Below, piece by piece: positions 1-7,857 of a stretch of 55,634 nucleotides of DNA (within the stretch, counting starts at the first letter, position 1; every line of letters begins with the position of its first letter). The translations under genes were made by a program, and so were the position numbers. The notes below the pieces were generated by a model that saw nothing but the letters and a program-made list of their open reading frames with translations, had not been told where the DNA came from and did no database searches. This DNA is from JAEUIZ01 sp046155605. GTDB taxonomy: Bacteria; Planctomycetota; Phycisphaerae; Phycisphaerales; UBA1924. The DNA lies in the NCBI GenBank assembly GCA_046155605.1, contig JBJXFQ010000022.1, forward strand, positions 1 through 55,634, read 5' to 3'.

Positions 1-120
1 CATCTCGTGGTTCCAGAACTTCCGCCGCCTCCGCATCGCTATGAGAAGTCCGCCGCACGCTTCCAAGGCTTCCTCCACCTCGGCTGCGCCGTCATCCTGC
101 TCAGGCCGGTTTACGGATAG
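1..120 (+). pseudogene. 3' end of an IS5-type transposase, frameshifted and cut by the window edge
   Basis: Frame 2 reads ISWFQNFRRLRI, which is the conserved C-terminal region of IS5-group DDE transposases. The reading then has to move to frame 1 near base 40, where it continues RYEKSAARFQGFLHLGCAV and stops at a TAG at 118-120. One missing base at the junction (an expected CGC codon reads GC) explains the shift. The family assignment rests on recalled motif similarity. The element must extend to the left of the window. As it stands the product would be truncated or aberrant unless a programmed shift occurs. Confidence 0.72.
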
Positions 121-177
121 CCTCTAGTTATCTGCAGAGGTGCTGCGACAGGTTGGGCAGGGTTAGTCGACGAATTT

Positions 178-219
178 CAGGCACGCGTACTGTTCTGTTC
201 GCGTGCCTGTTGTTTTTTT
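178..219 (+). terminator. Rho-independent terminator or attenuator ahead of the polysaccharide genes
   Basis: A perfect 10-bp stem (CAGGCACGCG at 178-187 with CGCGTGCCTG at 200-209) encloses a 12-nt loop and is followed by TTG and seven T. The shape is textbook intrinsic termination. It lies between the transposase remnant and the first glycosyltransferase, ending about 37 bases before that gene's ATG. It may end transcripts of the insertion sequence or act as an attenuator of the gene cluster. Confidence 0.8.
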
Positions 220-255
220 CTCGGCATCGAGTAGCTCCTATTGTCTCGCCTTCCG

Positions 256-1287
256 ATGCCCGACCCCGCGCCGACAACCCTCTCCGCCCGGCCCGAGCCG
301 CGACACGCCGACGCCGATCGCCTTGCGCTCGAGCGCGATTCGGGCCGTTTGCCGCCCGGCCAGTGGCCCGCGATCGGGTCGGTGCCCGTCTCGGTGCTGG
401 TGCCGGTGAAGAACGAAGAGGCGAACATCGTCGAGTGCCTGCGGCACATGCTGTGGGCGAGCGAACTGACGATCATCGACAGCCAGAGCAAGGACAAGAC
501 GATCCCGCTGGCGCAGGCGATGGGGGCGGACGTCTACCAGTTCTACCTCTCGAAGGAGGGCTGGCCCAAGAAGCGGAACTGGGCGCTGGCGAATGTGCCG
601 TGGAAGCACGAGTGGGTGCTGATCATCGACGCGGACGAGCACATCAGGCCGGAGTTGGCGGAGGAGATCCGGCAGGTGGTGACGGGGACGTATCGACCTG
701 ATCCGAAGCGGGAAGGCTCGGGCGACGCGTATTGGATCAATCGTCGGCTCATTTTCATGGGACGCTGGGTCAAGGGCGGGGGGTACTACCCGAGTTGGAA
801 CATCCGGCTGTTCAAGCACCGGGTGGGGCGGTATGAGCGGATCGGCTCGGCGGGCCACACGCAGAGCGGGGACAACGAGGTCCACGAGCACGTCATGCTC
901 TCGACGGGCGAGGCGGGGTATCTGCGCGAGGACTTCCTGCACTACGCCTACCCCGATCTGTATTCCTGGGTCGAGAAGCACAACCGCTACACGTCGTGGG
1001 AGGCCCACACGATGGAGTCGGGATCCGAGGGGCAGATGAAGGGGAGCCTGTTCGGGACGCCGATCGAGCGGCGGCGCTGGATCAAGCAGTTCACGCGGAA
1101 ACTCCCGTTCCGGCCGACGATGCGGTTCATCTACGGCTATTTCATCAAGCGGGGCATCCTCGACGGGTATCCGGGGTATGTGATCTGCCGATTGATGGCG
1201 TGGTACGAGTTCATGTCGATCGCCAAGTTCCGGGAGCTCAAGGTCCGCGAGCTCCAGTCTCGGGAGAAGCCCGCGCCCCGCCGTTAG
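256..1287 (+). CDS. Family 2 glycosyltransferase (lipopolysaccharide core type)
   Basis: The 343-residue protein has a GT-A fold signature: the nucleotide-sugar binding start VSVLVPVKNEEANI near residue 45 and an IDADEH metal-binding DxD-type motif near residue 125. The sequence after it (WINRRLIFMGRWVKGGGYYP) resembles WaaE/KdtX-like enzymes that add a sugar to lipopolysaccharide core. It should act at the cytoplasmic face of the inner membrane on a nucleotide-sugar donor; the sugar cannot be told. ATG at 256 is preferred over an in-frame TTG at 241 because the next gene starts in the same context (cgATGCCCGACC). It is first of four co-directional polysaccharide genes, 8 bp before the methyltransferase. 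Confidence 0.85.
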   Translation: MPDPAPTTLSARPEPRHADADRLALERDSGRLPPGQWPAIGSVPVSVLVPVKNEEANIVECLRHMLWASELTIIDSQSKDKTIPLAQAMGADVYQFYLSKEGWPKKRNWALANVPWKHEWVLIIDADEHIRPELAEEIRQVVTGTYRPDPKREGSGDAYWINRRLIFMGRWVKGGGYYPSWNIRLFKHRVGRYERIGSAGHTQSGDNEVHEHVMLSTGEAGYLREDFLHYAYPDLYSWVEKHNRYTSWEAHTMESGSEGQMKGSLFGTPIERRRWIKQFTRKLPFRPTMRFIYGYFIKRGILDGYPGYVICRLMAWYEFMSIAKFRELKVRELQSREKPAPRR

Positions 1288-1295
1288 GAGCCCCG

Positions 1296-1931
1296 ATGCC
1301 CGACCAACCCGTTCCCGAGTTTGGCTGGAAATCCGCGGCCCCTGAGTGTACCGCCGACTTCATCATCCCCGCGCTCCGCGCGCTCGGGGGCGACCTGATC
1401 CGGCCCGGGGCGCGCGTGCTCGACGTGGGTTGCGGCAATGGCTACAACGCCGGGCAGTTCCTGGACTGGGGGTGCAAGGTCACGGGGATCGACGCCTCCG
1501 AGGTCGGCGTGCAGATCGCCGCCAAGACCTATCCGGCCGGGCGGTTCGTCGCCATGCTGATCGAGGACAACGTGCTTCCGACGCTGGGCGAGCCGCCGTT
1601 CGATCTGGTGAACAGCACCGAGGTCGTCGAGCACCTGTACGACCCGATCGCATGGTCGCGGTGCTGCTTCAACGCGCTGCGACCGGGAGGGCGGCTGCTG
1701 GTCTCGACGCCCTATCACGGGTTCCTCAAGAATCTCGCGATCTCGCTCACCGACGGCTGGGACAAGCACTTCGAGGCGCACAAGGTCGGCGGGCACATCA
1801 AGTTTTTCAGCCCGAAGACCCTCGGTGCGATCCTGACGGCTGCCGGCTTTCGCGGCGTGCGCTTCCGCGGCACGGGCCGGGCACCGTACCTCTGGAAGTC
1901 AATGGTCCTGAGCGCGGACAAGCCGGGCTAG
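1296..1931 (+). CDS. Class I SAM-dependent methyltransferase
   Basis: The 211-residue protein has the SAM-binding motif I VLDVGCGNGY near residue 42, the acidic motif II around GIDAS, and a later NSTEVVEHLYDP region typical of the Methyltransf_11/UbiG-like group. A GGAG lies about 5 bp before the ATG at 1296. It sits between a GT2 and an acetyltransferase, so it probably methylates a sugar or a lipid-linked glycan intermediate in the cytoplasm. The substrate is inferred from context only. It is 4 bp from the next gene and is likely co-transcribed. Confidence 0.85.
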   Translation: MPDQPVPEFGWKSAAPECTADFIIPALRALGGDLIRPGARVLDVGCGNGYNAGQFLDWGCKVTGIDASEVGVQIAAKTYPAGRFVAMLIEDNVLPTLGEPPFDLVNSTEVVEHLYDPIAWSRCCFNALRPGGRLLVSTPYHGFLKNLAISLTDGWDKHFEAHKVGGHIKFFSPKTLGAILTAAGFRGVRFRGTGRAPYLWKSMVLSADKPG

Positions 1932-1935
1932 CGCC

Positions 1936-2571
1936 ATGCCCGCGCCGGAGCCACATTCTCCCGCCGTTGCCCAGCCTGACGCAGGTGAGGCCAACGTCGA
2001 GCGCGCCTACGCGCAGTCGCAGGTGAGCCCGTGGACGTTCCGGGAGAAGGTCGGGCGGGCGCTCTGGATCATCGTCCGCGGGTCGCTCTTCCGATTCAGT
2101 TGGCACAACTGGTACGGGTGGCGGCGGTTTCTCCTGCGATGCTTCGGCGCGCGCATCGGCACGAGCGTCAACGTCCGGCCGACGACGCGCATCGAAATTC
2201 CGTGGCTGCTCTCCGTCGGCGACTATTGCTCGCTGGGCGACTACGCGGTGGTGTACAACCTGGGCCAGATCACGCTGGGCCGCCGCGTCACGGTGAGCCA
2301 GTATGCCCAACTCTGCGCCGGGACGCATGACTACACAAAGCCCGAACTGCCGCTGCTGCGCCCGCCGATCTCGATCGATGACAACGCGTGGATCGCGGCG
2401 TGCGCGTTTGTGGGGCCTGGGGTTCGTGTGGGACAGGGGGCGATCCTCGGGGCGTGCGGCGTGGCGTTCAAGAACCTCGCGCCGTGGACGATCTATGCCG
2501 GCAACCCGGCCCATGCGGTGAAGGAGAGGACTCCGCTTCCCGGCACCGAGCCGCGATCCGCGGGCCTATGA
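1936..2571 (+). CDS. WcaF-like left-handed beta-helix acetyltransferase
   Basis: The 211-residue protein resembles putative colanic acid biosynthesis acetyltransferases. A hydrophobic amphipathic start (WIIVRGSLFRFSWHNWYGWRR, described in pieces) is followed by hexapeptide-type turns (IGTSVNVRPTTRIEI, VGDYCSLGDYAVVYNLG, ITLGRRVTVSQYAQLC). The catalytic-type histidine is in GTHDYTKPELP near residue 131, and a second run of turns ends at IYAGNPAHAVKER. It would transfer acetyl from acetyl-CoA to a sugar in exopolysaccharide assembly. The stop codon overlaps an in-frame ATG of the next gene as ATGA, which suggests translational coupling. Confidence 0.85.
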   Translation: MPAPEPHSPAVAQPDAGEANVERAYAQSQVSPWTFREKVGRALWIIVRGSLFRFSWHNWYGWRRFLLRCFGARIGTSVNVRPTTRIEIPWLLSVGDYCSLGDYAVVYNLGQITLGRRVTVSQYAQLCAGTHDYTKPELPLLRPPISIDDNAWIAACAFVGPGVRVGQGAILGACGVAFKNLAPWTIYAGNPAHAVKERTPLPGTEPRSAGL

Positions 2572-3815
2572 ATCGACCCTGTTCCCGATCCTTCGTGCCC
2601 CGAATCGAGCCCATGCGTATCACCCACTACATCCGGCGAGTGCTCATCAGCGACGGCGGCGTCTGCCGCGCCGTCCTCGACATGTGCATGTACCAGGCCC
2701 GCGCGGGGGCCGATGTCACGCTGCTGACGTTCGACGCGACGGACGTTCCGGCGGCGTGGAAGGCGGGCGGCCCGGGCCTGCCGCGGGTGCGCCAGATGAA
2801 GCATCCGGGCCGATTCCGGGTCGTGGTCTCGGGCGGCTTCCGCAAGGAGGTCGAGCCGCTCGTCCGCGAGTCCGACGCCCTGCACCTGCACGACATGTGG
2901 GACCCGGCCCAGGTGCCGATGATGCGGGCGGCGATGGACCTCAGGAAGCCCTACGTCCAGACACCGCACGGCATGCTCGCGGATTGGTCGCTCAAGCAGA
3001 AGAAGGCGAAGAAGGACATCTACTTCGCGCTCTTTGCCCGCTCGCTGATCGATAACGCGACGTTTATCCATCTGACCGCGCAGGCGGAACTCGACCAGAG
3101 CCAGAAGCGGCATCCGAAGACGCCGGGCGTCGTGATCCCGCTGGTCTTTGATCTCACGCCCTATCGCACGCTGCCGGGGCCGGAGCCGGCGCGAAAGAAC
3201 CTGAAACTCCCCTCGCCCGAGAAGCCCTCGCTGCTGTATCTCTCGCGGTTGCACTACAAAAAGCGGCCTGATCTGCTGATCGCCGCCGGCCGCCCGCTCC
3301 GCGACATGGGGCTCGATTTCAACATCGTCATCGGTGGCCCCAGCGACGCGGGATATGAATCGATGCTGCGCGACTTCGCCAAGCAGGAGCGCGTCGACGA
3401 CATCACGACGATCCTCGGGATGGTCCCCGCCGAGTACAAGACCTCGCTCTACCAGGCGTGCGATGTCTTCGTGCTGCCGACAAGCATGGAGAACTTCGGG
3501 TTCGTCTATTTCGAGGCGCTGGCATCGGCGACGCCGCTGGTCACGACCAAGGGCACCGACACCTGGAAGGAACTCGAAGGCAGCGGTGGCGGGCGGATCG
3601 TGGGGATGATCCCCAGCGACGTGAAGGACGGGCAGGTGGGCGGGGGCGATGTCCGCGAACTCGCCGAGACGCTCGCGGCGCTCATTCGCGCGTGTCCGAG
3701 CCTCAAGGGCATGGGCGAATCAGGGCGTCGCTGGGTCTTTGAGCACCTCGAGCCCGACGACGTGGTGCGGCAGTACTTCACGATGTACGAGCGGGCGATC
3801 GCGGCGAAGAAGTAA
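2568..3815 (+). CDS. Family 1 (GT-B) glycosyltransferase
   Basis: A GT4-type retaining glycosyltransferase. The N-terminal acceptor domain opens MRITHYIRRVLISDGGVCRAV, and the C-terminal donor domain contains LLYLSRLHYKKRPDLLI and the EX7E motif ENFGFVYFEAL about 290 residues after MRIT. The start is uncertain: ATG at 2568 overlaps the acetyltransferase stop (ATGA, 415 residues), while ATG at 2613 gives the usual family N-terminus (400 residues). Neither has a clear Shine-Dalgarno site. It closes the polysaccharide run and probably adds a sugar to the same glycan. Confidence 0.85.
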   Translation: MNRPCSRSFVPRIEPMRITHYIRRVLISDGGVCRAVLDMCMYQARAGADVTLLTFDATDVPAAWKAGGPGLPRVRQMKHPGRFRVVVSGGFRKEVEPLVRESDALHLHDMWDPAQVPMMRAAMDLRKPYVQTPHGMLADWSLKQKKAKKDIYFALFARSLIDNATFIHLTAQAELDQSQKRHPKTPGVVIPLVFDLTPYRTLPGPEPARKNLKLPSPEKPSLLYLSRLHYKKRPDLLIAAGRPLRDMGLDFNIVIGGPSDAGYESMLRDFAKQERVDDITTILGMVPAEYKTSLYQACDVFVLPTSMENFGFVYFEALASATPLVTTKGTDTWKELEGSGGGRIVGMIPSDVKDGQVGGGDVRELAETLAALIRACPSLKGMGESGRRWVFEHLEPDDVVRQYFTMYERAIAAKK

Positions 3816-3819
3816 CGCG

Positions 3820-4251
3820 CTACGCGAGCAGTCCCACCAGCCCGACGACCTGCATCGTCGCCACGAGCAACAGCGCGCCGCGGCCGAGGTCGATATCCGC
3901 CGGCCAGCGCGTCAGAAACACATACCAATACCGCGCGCTCATCGACATCGCGCCGAGCACCGCCGGCGAGGCCCACGCGATCGCCGGGAGGCGTCCGCCC
4001 TGCGACGCCGCCAGCGAGAGCACCGCGAGCGAGAGCACCAGATTGACGAGCAGCAGCCCCGTGAGCGGGGGCTCGGCGGGGGCCGCGCGACAACGACGCA
4101 CACGCAGGCGAGCGGCCTCGATCACAGTCCCGCACGCCGGGCACTCCTCGCCGCGCACGCCGCGCAGAGCGGATCGGCAGCAGGGGCACCGCGCGTCGGC
4201 AACCGCGGCGATCGCGCGAACCTGGTCCGAGTTGGTCACCGGCCAGCGCAC
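3820..4251 (-). CDS. Small zinc-ribbon membrane protein
   Basis: The 143-residue product begins with a four-cysteine zinc ribbon, CPCCRSALRGVRGEECPACG. It then has about three to four hydrophobic segments (LTGLLLVNLVLSLAVLSLA, AIAWASPAVLGAMSM, LLLVATMQVVGLVGLLA). GTG at 4251 has GGAGG only 2 bp upstream, and a second in-frame GTG at 4236 is 14 bp away, so the start is open. The zinc-ribbon/TM layout recurs at 31574 and 49650 and is common in planctomycetes. Function is unknown. It converges with the glycosyltransferase, whose stop is 4 bp away. Confidence 0.65.
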   Translation of the reverse strand: MRWPVTNSDQVRAIAAVADARCPCCRSALRGVRGEECPACGTVIEAARLRVRRCRAAPAEPPLTGLLLVNLVLSLAVLSLAASQGGRLPAIAWASPAVLGAMSMSARYWYVFLTRWPADIDLGRGALLLVATMQVVGLVGLLA

Positions 4252-4313
4252 GACCTCCTATACCGCTCGTCCCGCGTCGCGGTTGCACGATTTCCGCCGC
4301 CTATTCTCCACCC

Positions 4314-5933
4314 TTGGGCCTCAACGACGCTCATTCCCCGCGGCTCCTGATCCTCGGTGCCGGCCCCACCGGCCTCGGCGCGGGCTATCGACTTCACGAA
4401 CTCGGCCATCGCAACTTCTCCATCTACGAACGTTCCCCGCACGTCGGTGGCTTGGCCTCCAGTTTCACCGACTCCGCCGGCTTCACCTGGGACATCGGCG
4501 GGCACGTCCTCTTCAGCCACTATCGCTATTACGACGAACTTTTCGATCGGCTGATGCGCGGCGAGTTCACGCTCAACAACCGCGAGAGTTGGGTCCGCAT
4601 CCTCGATCGCTGGGTGCCGTATCCGTTCCAGAACAACATCCGCTACCTCCCTCGCGAGGCTGCGCTCGAATGCATCCTCGGGCTTGTCCGCGCGCAATCC
4701 GCCTCTGGCGGCCCGGCCCGCGCCATCGCCGACGCCGCCAACTTCGGCGAACTCAACCGCGCCCTCTTCGGCGAGGGGATCGACCGGCTCTTCATGAGGC
4801 CGTACAACTTCAAGGTCTGGGCCCACCCGCCGGAGATGCTTTCGAAGGCCTGGATCGGTGAGCGCGTGGCCGTCATCGACATGGAGCGGGCGCTCCGGAA
4901 CCTCGTCCTTGAGCGCGATGACTTCGGCTGGGGGCCGAACAACCAGTTCCGCTTTCCACATCGCGGCACGGGCGACTTCTACCAACGCTTCGTTCCAGTT
5001 CTGAGCGAGCACTTGCGCCTGGGCGTCGGCATCGTTGCCATCGACCCCGCCACGCGCACCGTGCGACTCTCGGACGGCACGACCGACCGCTATGACCTCA
5101 TGCTCTCGACGATGCCGCTGGACCTGCTCTGCCGTGATGTCGTTGGCGGCAGCGCCGGCGAGGGCGATGGCCGCGGCGGGGGCGTGCCGACTGACGTGCG
5201 CGACGCGGCGACCGGTCTCAAGCATTCGAGCGGGCACATGGTCGGCATCGGGCTCGAGTTGCCCTGCCCTTCGACGCGCAGTTGGATGTACTTCCCCGAG
5301 GACAACTGCCCGTTCTATCGCGTGACGTATCTGAGCAACTACTCGCCCTTCATGACGCCTGACCCGAAGCGGTTCTACTCGCTCCTCTGCGAGACAAGCC
5401 GCAGCGTGTACAAGCCGGAAGACGCTGCCACCATCGTCGAGCGAACGATCGCGGGTCTGGTCGCGGCGGGGCTCATCACGCGAGATGACACGCGGCGGAT
5501 CGTCACGAAGTGGCACTACTTCGCCGACTACTCCTACCCGACGCCCACCGTTGATCGCGACGAGCGGCTTGCGGCGGCGCTGCCGTGGCTCGAATCACGC
5601 GGGATCGCCAGCCGCGGGCGTTTCGGGCTGTGGAAGTACGAGGTCTCGAACACGGACCACGCGGTGATGCAGGGCGTGGAGTGGGCCAACCGCGTGCTGC
5701 TGGGCGAGCCGGAAGAGACGATGGGCGTGCGGTATGAGATCGCCGACCACGGCCGCGGCAAGGCGACGATCTATCGCCCCGCCGCCGCGGGCTCGGGCCA
5801 GCCGCGCACGCCGACGCCGGGCAAGCCGATGCCGGCTATCGCGGAGCCGAAGCCGGTGGTCGCGGAGCCCAAGCCGACGGTGCCTCGATTCACCGAGCCC
5901 AACCCCGGCGCGCCAAAGAGACCTATCGGGTAA
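4314..5933 (+). CDS. FAD-dependent amine-oxidase/protoporphyrinogen-oxidase-like protein
   Basis: The 539-residue protein starts at a TTG. It opens with a dinucleotide-binding fold, LLILGAGPTGLGAGYRLHELG, then GGLASSFTDSAGFTWDIGGH, the second FAD contact. The body resembles the NAD(P)-binding Rossmann oxidoreductases found in polysaccharide loci (related to UDP-galactopyranose mutase and protoporphyrinogen oxidase). It likely alters a nucleotide sugar or lipid-linked sugar; this rests on location. The last 45 residues are a low-complexity proline-rich tail with repeated AEPKP units. No nearer in-frame ATG precedes the Rossmann motif. Confidence 0.75.
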   Translation: MGLNDAHSPRLLILGAGPTGLGAGYRLHELGHRNFSIYERSPHVGGLASSFTDSAGFTWDIGGHVLFSHYRYYDELFDRLMRGEFTLNNRESWVRILDRWVPYPFQNNIRYLPREAALECILGLVRAQSASGGPARAIADAANFGELNRALFGEGIDRLFMRPYNFKVWAHPPEMLSKAWIGERVAVIDMERALRNLVLERDDFGWGPNNQFRFPHRGTGDFYQRFVPVLSEHLRLGVGIVAIDPATRTVRLSDGTTDRYDLMLSTMPLDLLCRDVVGGSAGEGDGRGGGVPTDVRDAATGLKHSSGHMVGIGLELPCPSTRSWMYFPEDNCPFYRVTYLSNYSPFMTPDPKRFYSLLCETSRSVYKPEDAATIVERTIAGLVAAGLITRDDTRRIVTKWHYFADYSYPTPTVDRDERLAAALPWLESRGIASRGRFGLWKYEVSNTDHAVMQGVEWANRVLLGEPEETMGVRYEIADHGRGKATIYRPAAAGSGQPRTPTPGKPMPAIAEPKPVVAEPKPTVPRFTEPNPGAPKRPIG

Positions 5934-5986
5934 TAGCGCGGCGGCTGCATCGCGCTATTGGTGCGACATCCTGCTATGCTGACAGA

Positions 5987-6871
5987 ATGCGACCGCTCGC
6001 AAGCACTCAGGCGAAACTGCCCTTTGCCACGGAAACGGTGGTCAATGTCGCTAGTGTGCCCCAATATAGCCCTTTTCGGTACGCGGGTGGAAAGACTTGG
6101 TTGATTCCGCAGATTCGGCTCTGGTTGGCTTCTCTTCCTTACCGACCCGAGGAGTTTATCGAGCCATTCGCTGGAGGGGCGAGCGTCGGCTTAACCGTCG
6201 GCATTGAAAACCTGGCAGATCATGTGACTTTGGTGGAGCTTGATCAGGACGTTTGCTCTGTTTGGCAAAGCGTCTTCGGTGGCGAGGCTGAGCAGTTGGC
6301 CGATCGCGTTCTGGACTTTCGGTTTACTCGCCCGGCAGTGCTCGCAGTGCTTGACTCGGTTCCCACAAATCGGCTCGATCGAGCCTTTCGCACGATTATC
6401 AGAAATCGGGTCATACACGGCGGGATCCTCGCACCCGGCGCGAGTGTCATGCGCGAAGGAGAAAACGGAAAGGGTCTAGGCTCCCGTTGGTACCCAGAAA
6501 CGCTGTACCGGCGCATCATCCGCCTCGGTGCTGAGAAACGCATGTTTCGCGCCCTTCGCTTGGACGGTCTGGGCATCGTGAACGCGAATGCCCAACGCGA
6601 GCGAGCCGTTTTCTTTATCGATCCTCCCTATACGGTCGCTGGGCGAAGGCTCTACACGCATTTCGAAGTTGATCACTCCTTGCTGTTCAAACGGTGCTCG
6701 AAGATCAGCGGCGAATTCTTGATGACGTATGACGATGCGCCCGAAGTCCGTCTACTCGCGAAGAAGCATGGCTTTGACGTCGCAACCATTCCGATGAAAA
6801 GCCGCCAACACACGGTGAAAAACGAGCTGCTGATCGGGAACGACTTGCACTGGATCAGGCGAGTCGGGTAA
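5987..6871 (+). CDS. D12-class N6-adenine DNA methyltransferase of a restriction-modification pair
   Basis: The 294-residue protein carries the D12 (Dam/DpnM) signatures: FRYAGGK near residue 31, EPFAGGASVGL (SAM binding) near residue 59, and catalytic DPPY near residue 212 followed by YTHFEVDHSLL. It should methylate adenine N6 in a double-stranded target. The gene is AT-richer than its flanks, as expected of a transferred module. It converges with a NotI-like endonuclease, and the two reading frames overlap by 17 bp at their 3' ends. The N-terminal 25 residues precede the conserved core, so a later start is possible. Confidence 0.9.
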   Translation: MRPLASTQAKLPFATETVVNVASVPQYSPFRYAGGKTWLIPQIRLWLASLPYRPEEFIEPFAGGASVGLTVGIENLADHVTLVELDQDVCSVWQSVFGGEAEQLADRVLDFRFTRPAVLAVLDSVPTNRLDRAFRTIIRNRVIHGGILAPGASVMREGENGKGLGSRWYPETLYRRIIRLGAEKRMFRALRLDGLGIVNANAQRERAVFFIDPPYTVAGRRLYTHFEVDHSLLFKRCSKISGEFLMTYDDAPEVRLLAKKHGFDVATIPMKSRQHTVKNELLIGNDLHWIRRVG

Positions 6872-7760
6872 GTCGGTCCAAGATGCGGCTTTCGAATATC
6901 TGCTGGGTGACAGGCTTTCCCGCCGTGAGGCCCTCGACAGCGCTCGCCAGCGTCGTGAACGAAACAGATTGAGGAACCAGTGTGCCGATCGGACTCGCGC
7001 CGTCACAGGCAACAATAAACCACGCGACGTCGGCGTTCGATTTGTCGGCCTCCTTCCGCATCCGACCCATCGCATCAAAGAAAGCCTGATCCACTACCAC
7101 AGCCGTCTTCTTGCCCCAACGGCTGAGGGTCGGCACCTTGATCTGAAGCTGCGGCATGAGACGTTTTGGTCCACTACTCCGAAAGTCTGGACGACGGATG
7201 TGAAGAGGCCGAATAGTCGAGCCATTGAGCTTTGAGGTCGCCTTGAAGTCTGCGATCATGCCCTTTCCTGAGAAGTAGACGGCTTGGGTTTCTACGGCAC
7301 ACCAGGCGAGTGGTCGCGAGCCTCGCACCGCCAGAATATTGTCGATTCGCCCCACTTCGTCCCCATCAGCGGGTTGCTCCTTGTCAGCCATCCCGACACG
7401 CTCAAGAAACGGTATCTCTCCCAAATTCACAACGTCTTTCGTCCCCAGTAGTTCGTGCCCGATCCACTGATAGATCATGTTGTTCTGCCTGAATCGCTGC
7501 GGACAGGTGATACAAATCGCCTTTGTGCCGGCGTCCGTCGCGATCAGTTGGCCGTCGTTGCCATGGTATTGACGAATCGAGCAAACCCCGCCCGCCTTCG
7601 AGCATGGCGGTAGTCCTGCTTGAAACGGACACGGTAGCGGACGCACATTCTTCAGCGCGGCCTTTGCGCAGCGCAATCGCTCGGCGGGCGAAAGTCCGAG
7701 GTAGGACATCCCGTACCATTCGGCAATCCCGTAGCGGGGTCGTTCGGGATCTTTGGCCAT
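6855..7760 (-). CDS. NotI-family type II restriction endonuclease
   Basis: The 301-residue protein matches the recalled NotI layout. A cysteine site (CPFQAGLPPCSKAGGVC and then CITCPQRF) fits the NotI metal-binding Cys4 fold. The catalytic region has D in GRIDNIL near residue 140 and E and Q in CAVETQAVYFSG near residues 157 and 159, mirroring the D, E and Q of NotI. ATG at 7760 (MAKDPERPRYG) is preferred over an upstream ORF extension to 7829, which has no family character. Its methylase partner converges from the left. The recognition sequence is unknown, and an adenine methylase partner argues against GCGGCCGC. Confidence 0.82.
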   Translation of the reverse strand: MAKDPERPRYGIAEWYGMSYLGLSPAERLRCAKAALKNVRPLPCPFQAGLPPCSKAGGVCSIRQYHGNDGQLIATDAGTKAICITCPQRFRQNNMIYQWIGHELLGTKDVVNLGEIPFLERVGMADKEQPADGDEVGRIDNILAVRGSRPLAWCAVETQAVYFSGKGMIADFKATSKLNGSTIRPLHIRRPDFRSSGPKRLMPQLQIKVPTLSRWGKKTAVVVDQAFFDAMGRMRKEADKSNADVAWFIVACDGASPIGTLVPQSVSFTTLASAVEGLTAGKPVTQQIFESRILDRLTRLA

Positions 7761-7857
7761 GCCGCAGTGTACGAACTGTTTAGGCCGATGACTTGGTAGC
7801 CCCGACCTCTCCGATCCGCCACCAATCAATCAGCGCTCGCGCCCTCGACGACTGAAG

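Noticed and set aside
153..701. Long plus-strand reading frame overlapping the first glycosyltransferase
   Set aside because: It is arginine-, alanine- and proline-rich, lies out of frame over a clear GT2 gene and begins upstream of a strong terminator. It is a GC-rich shadow frame.
7761..7829. Upstream extension of the NotI-like endonuclease to 7829
   Set aside because: The extra residues have no family character, and ATG 7760 gives a start close to the conserved core.
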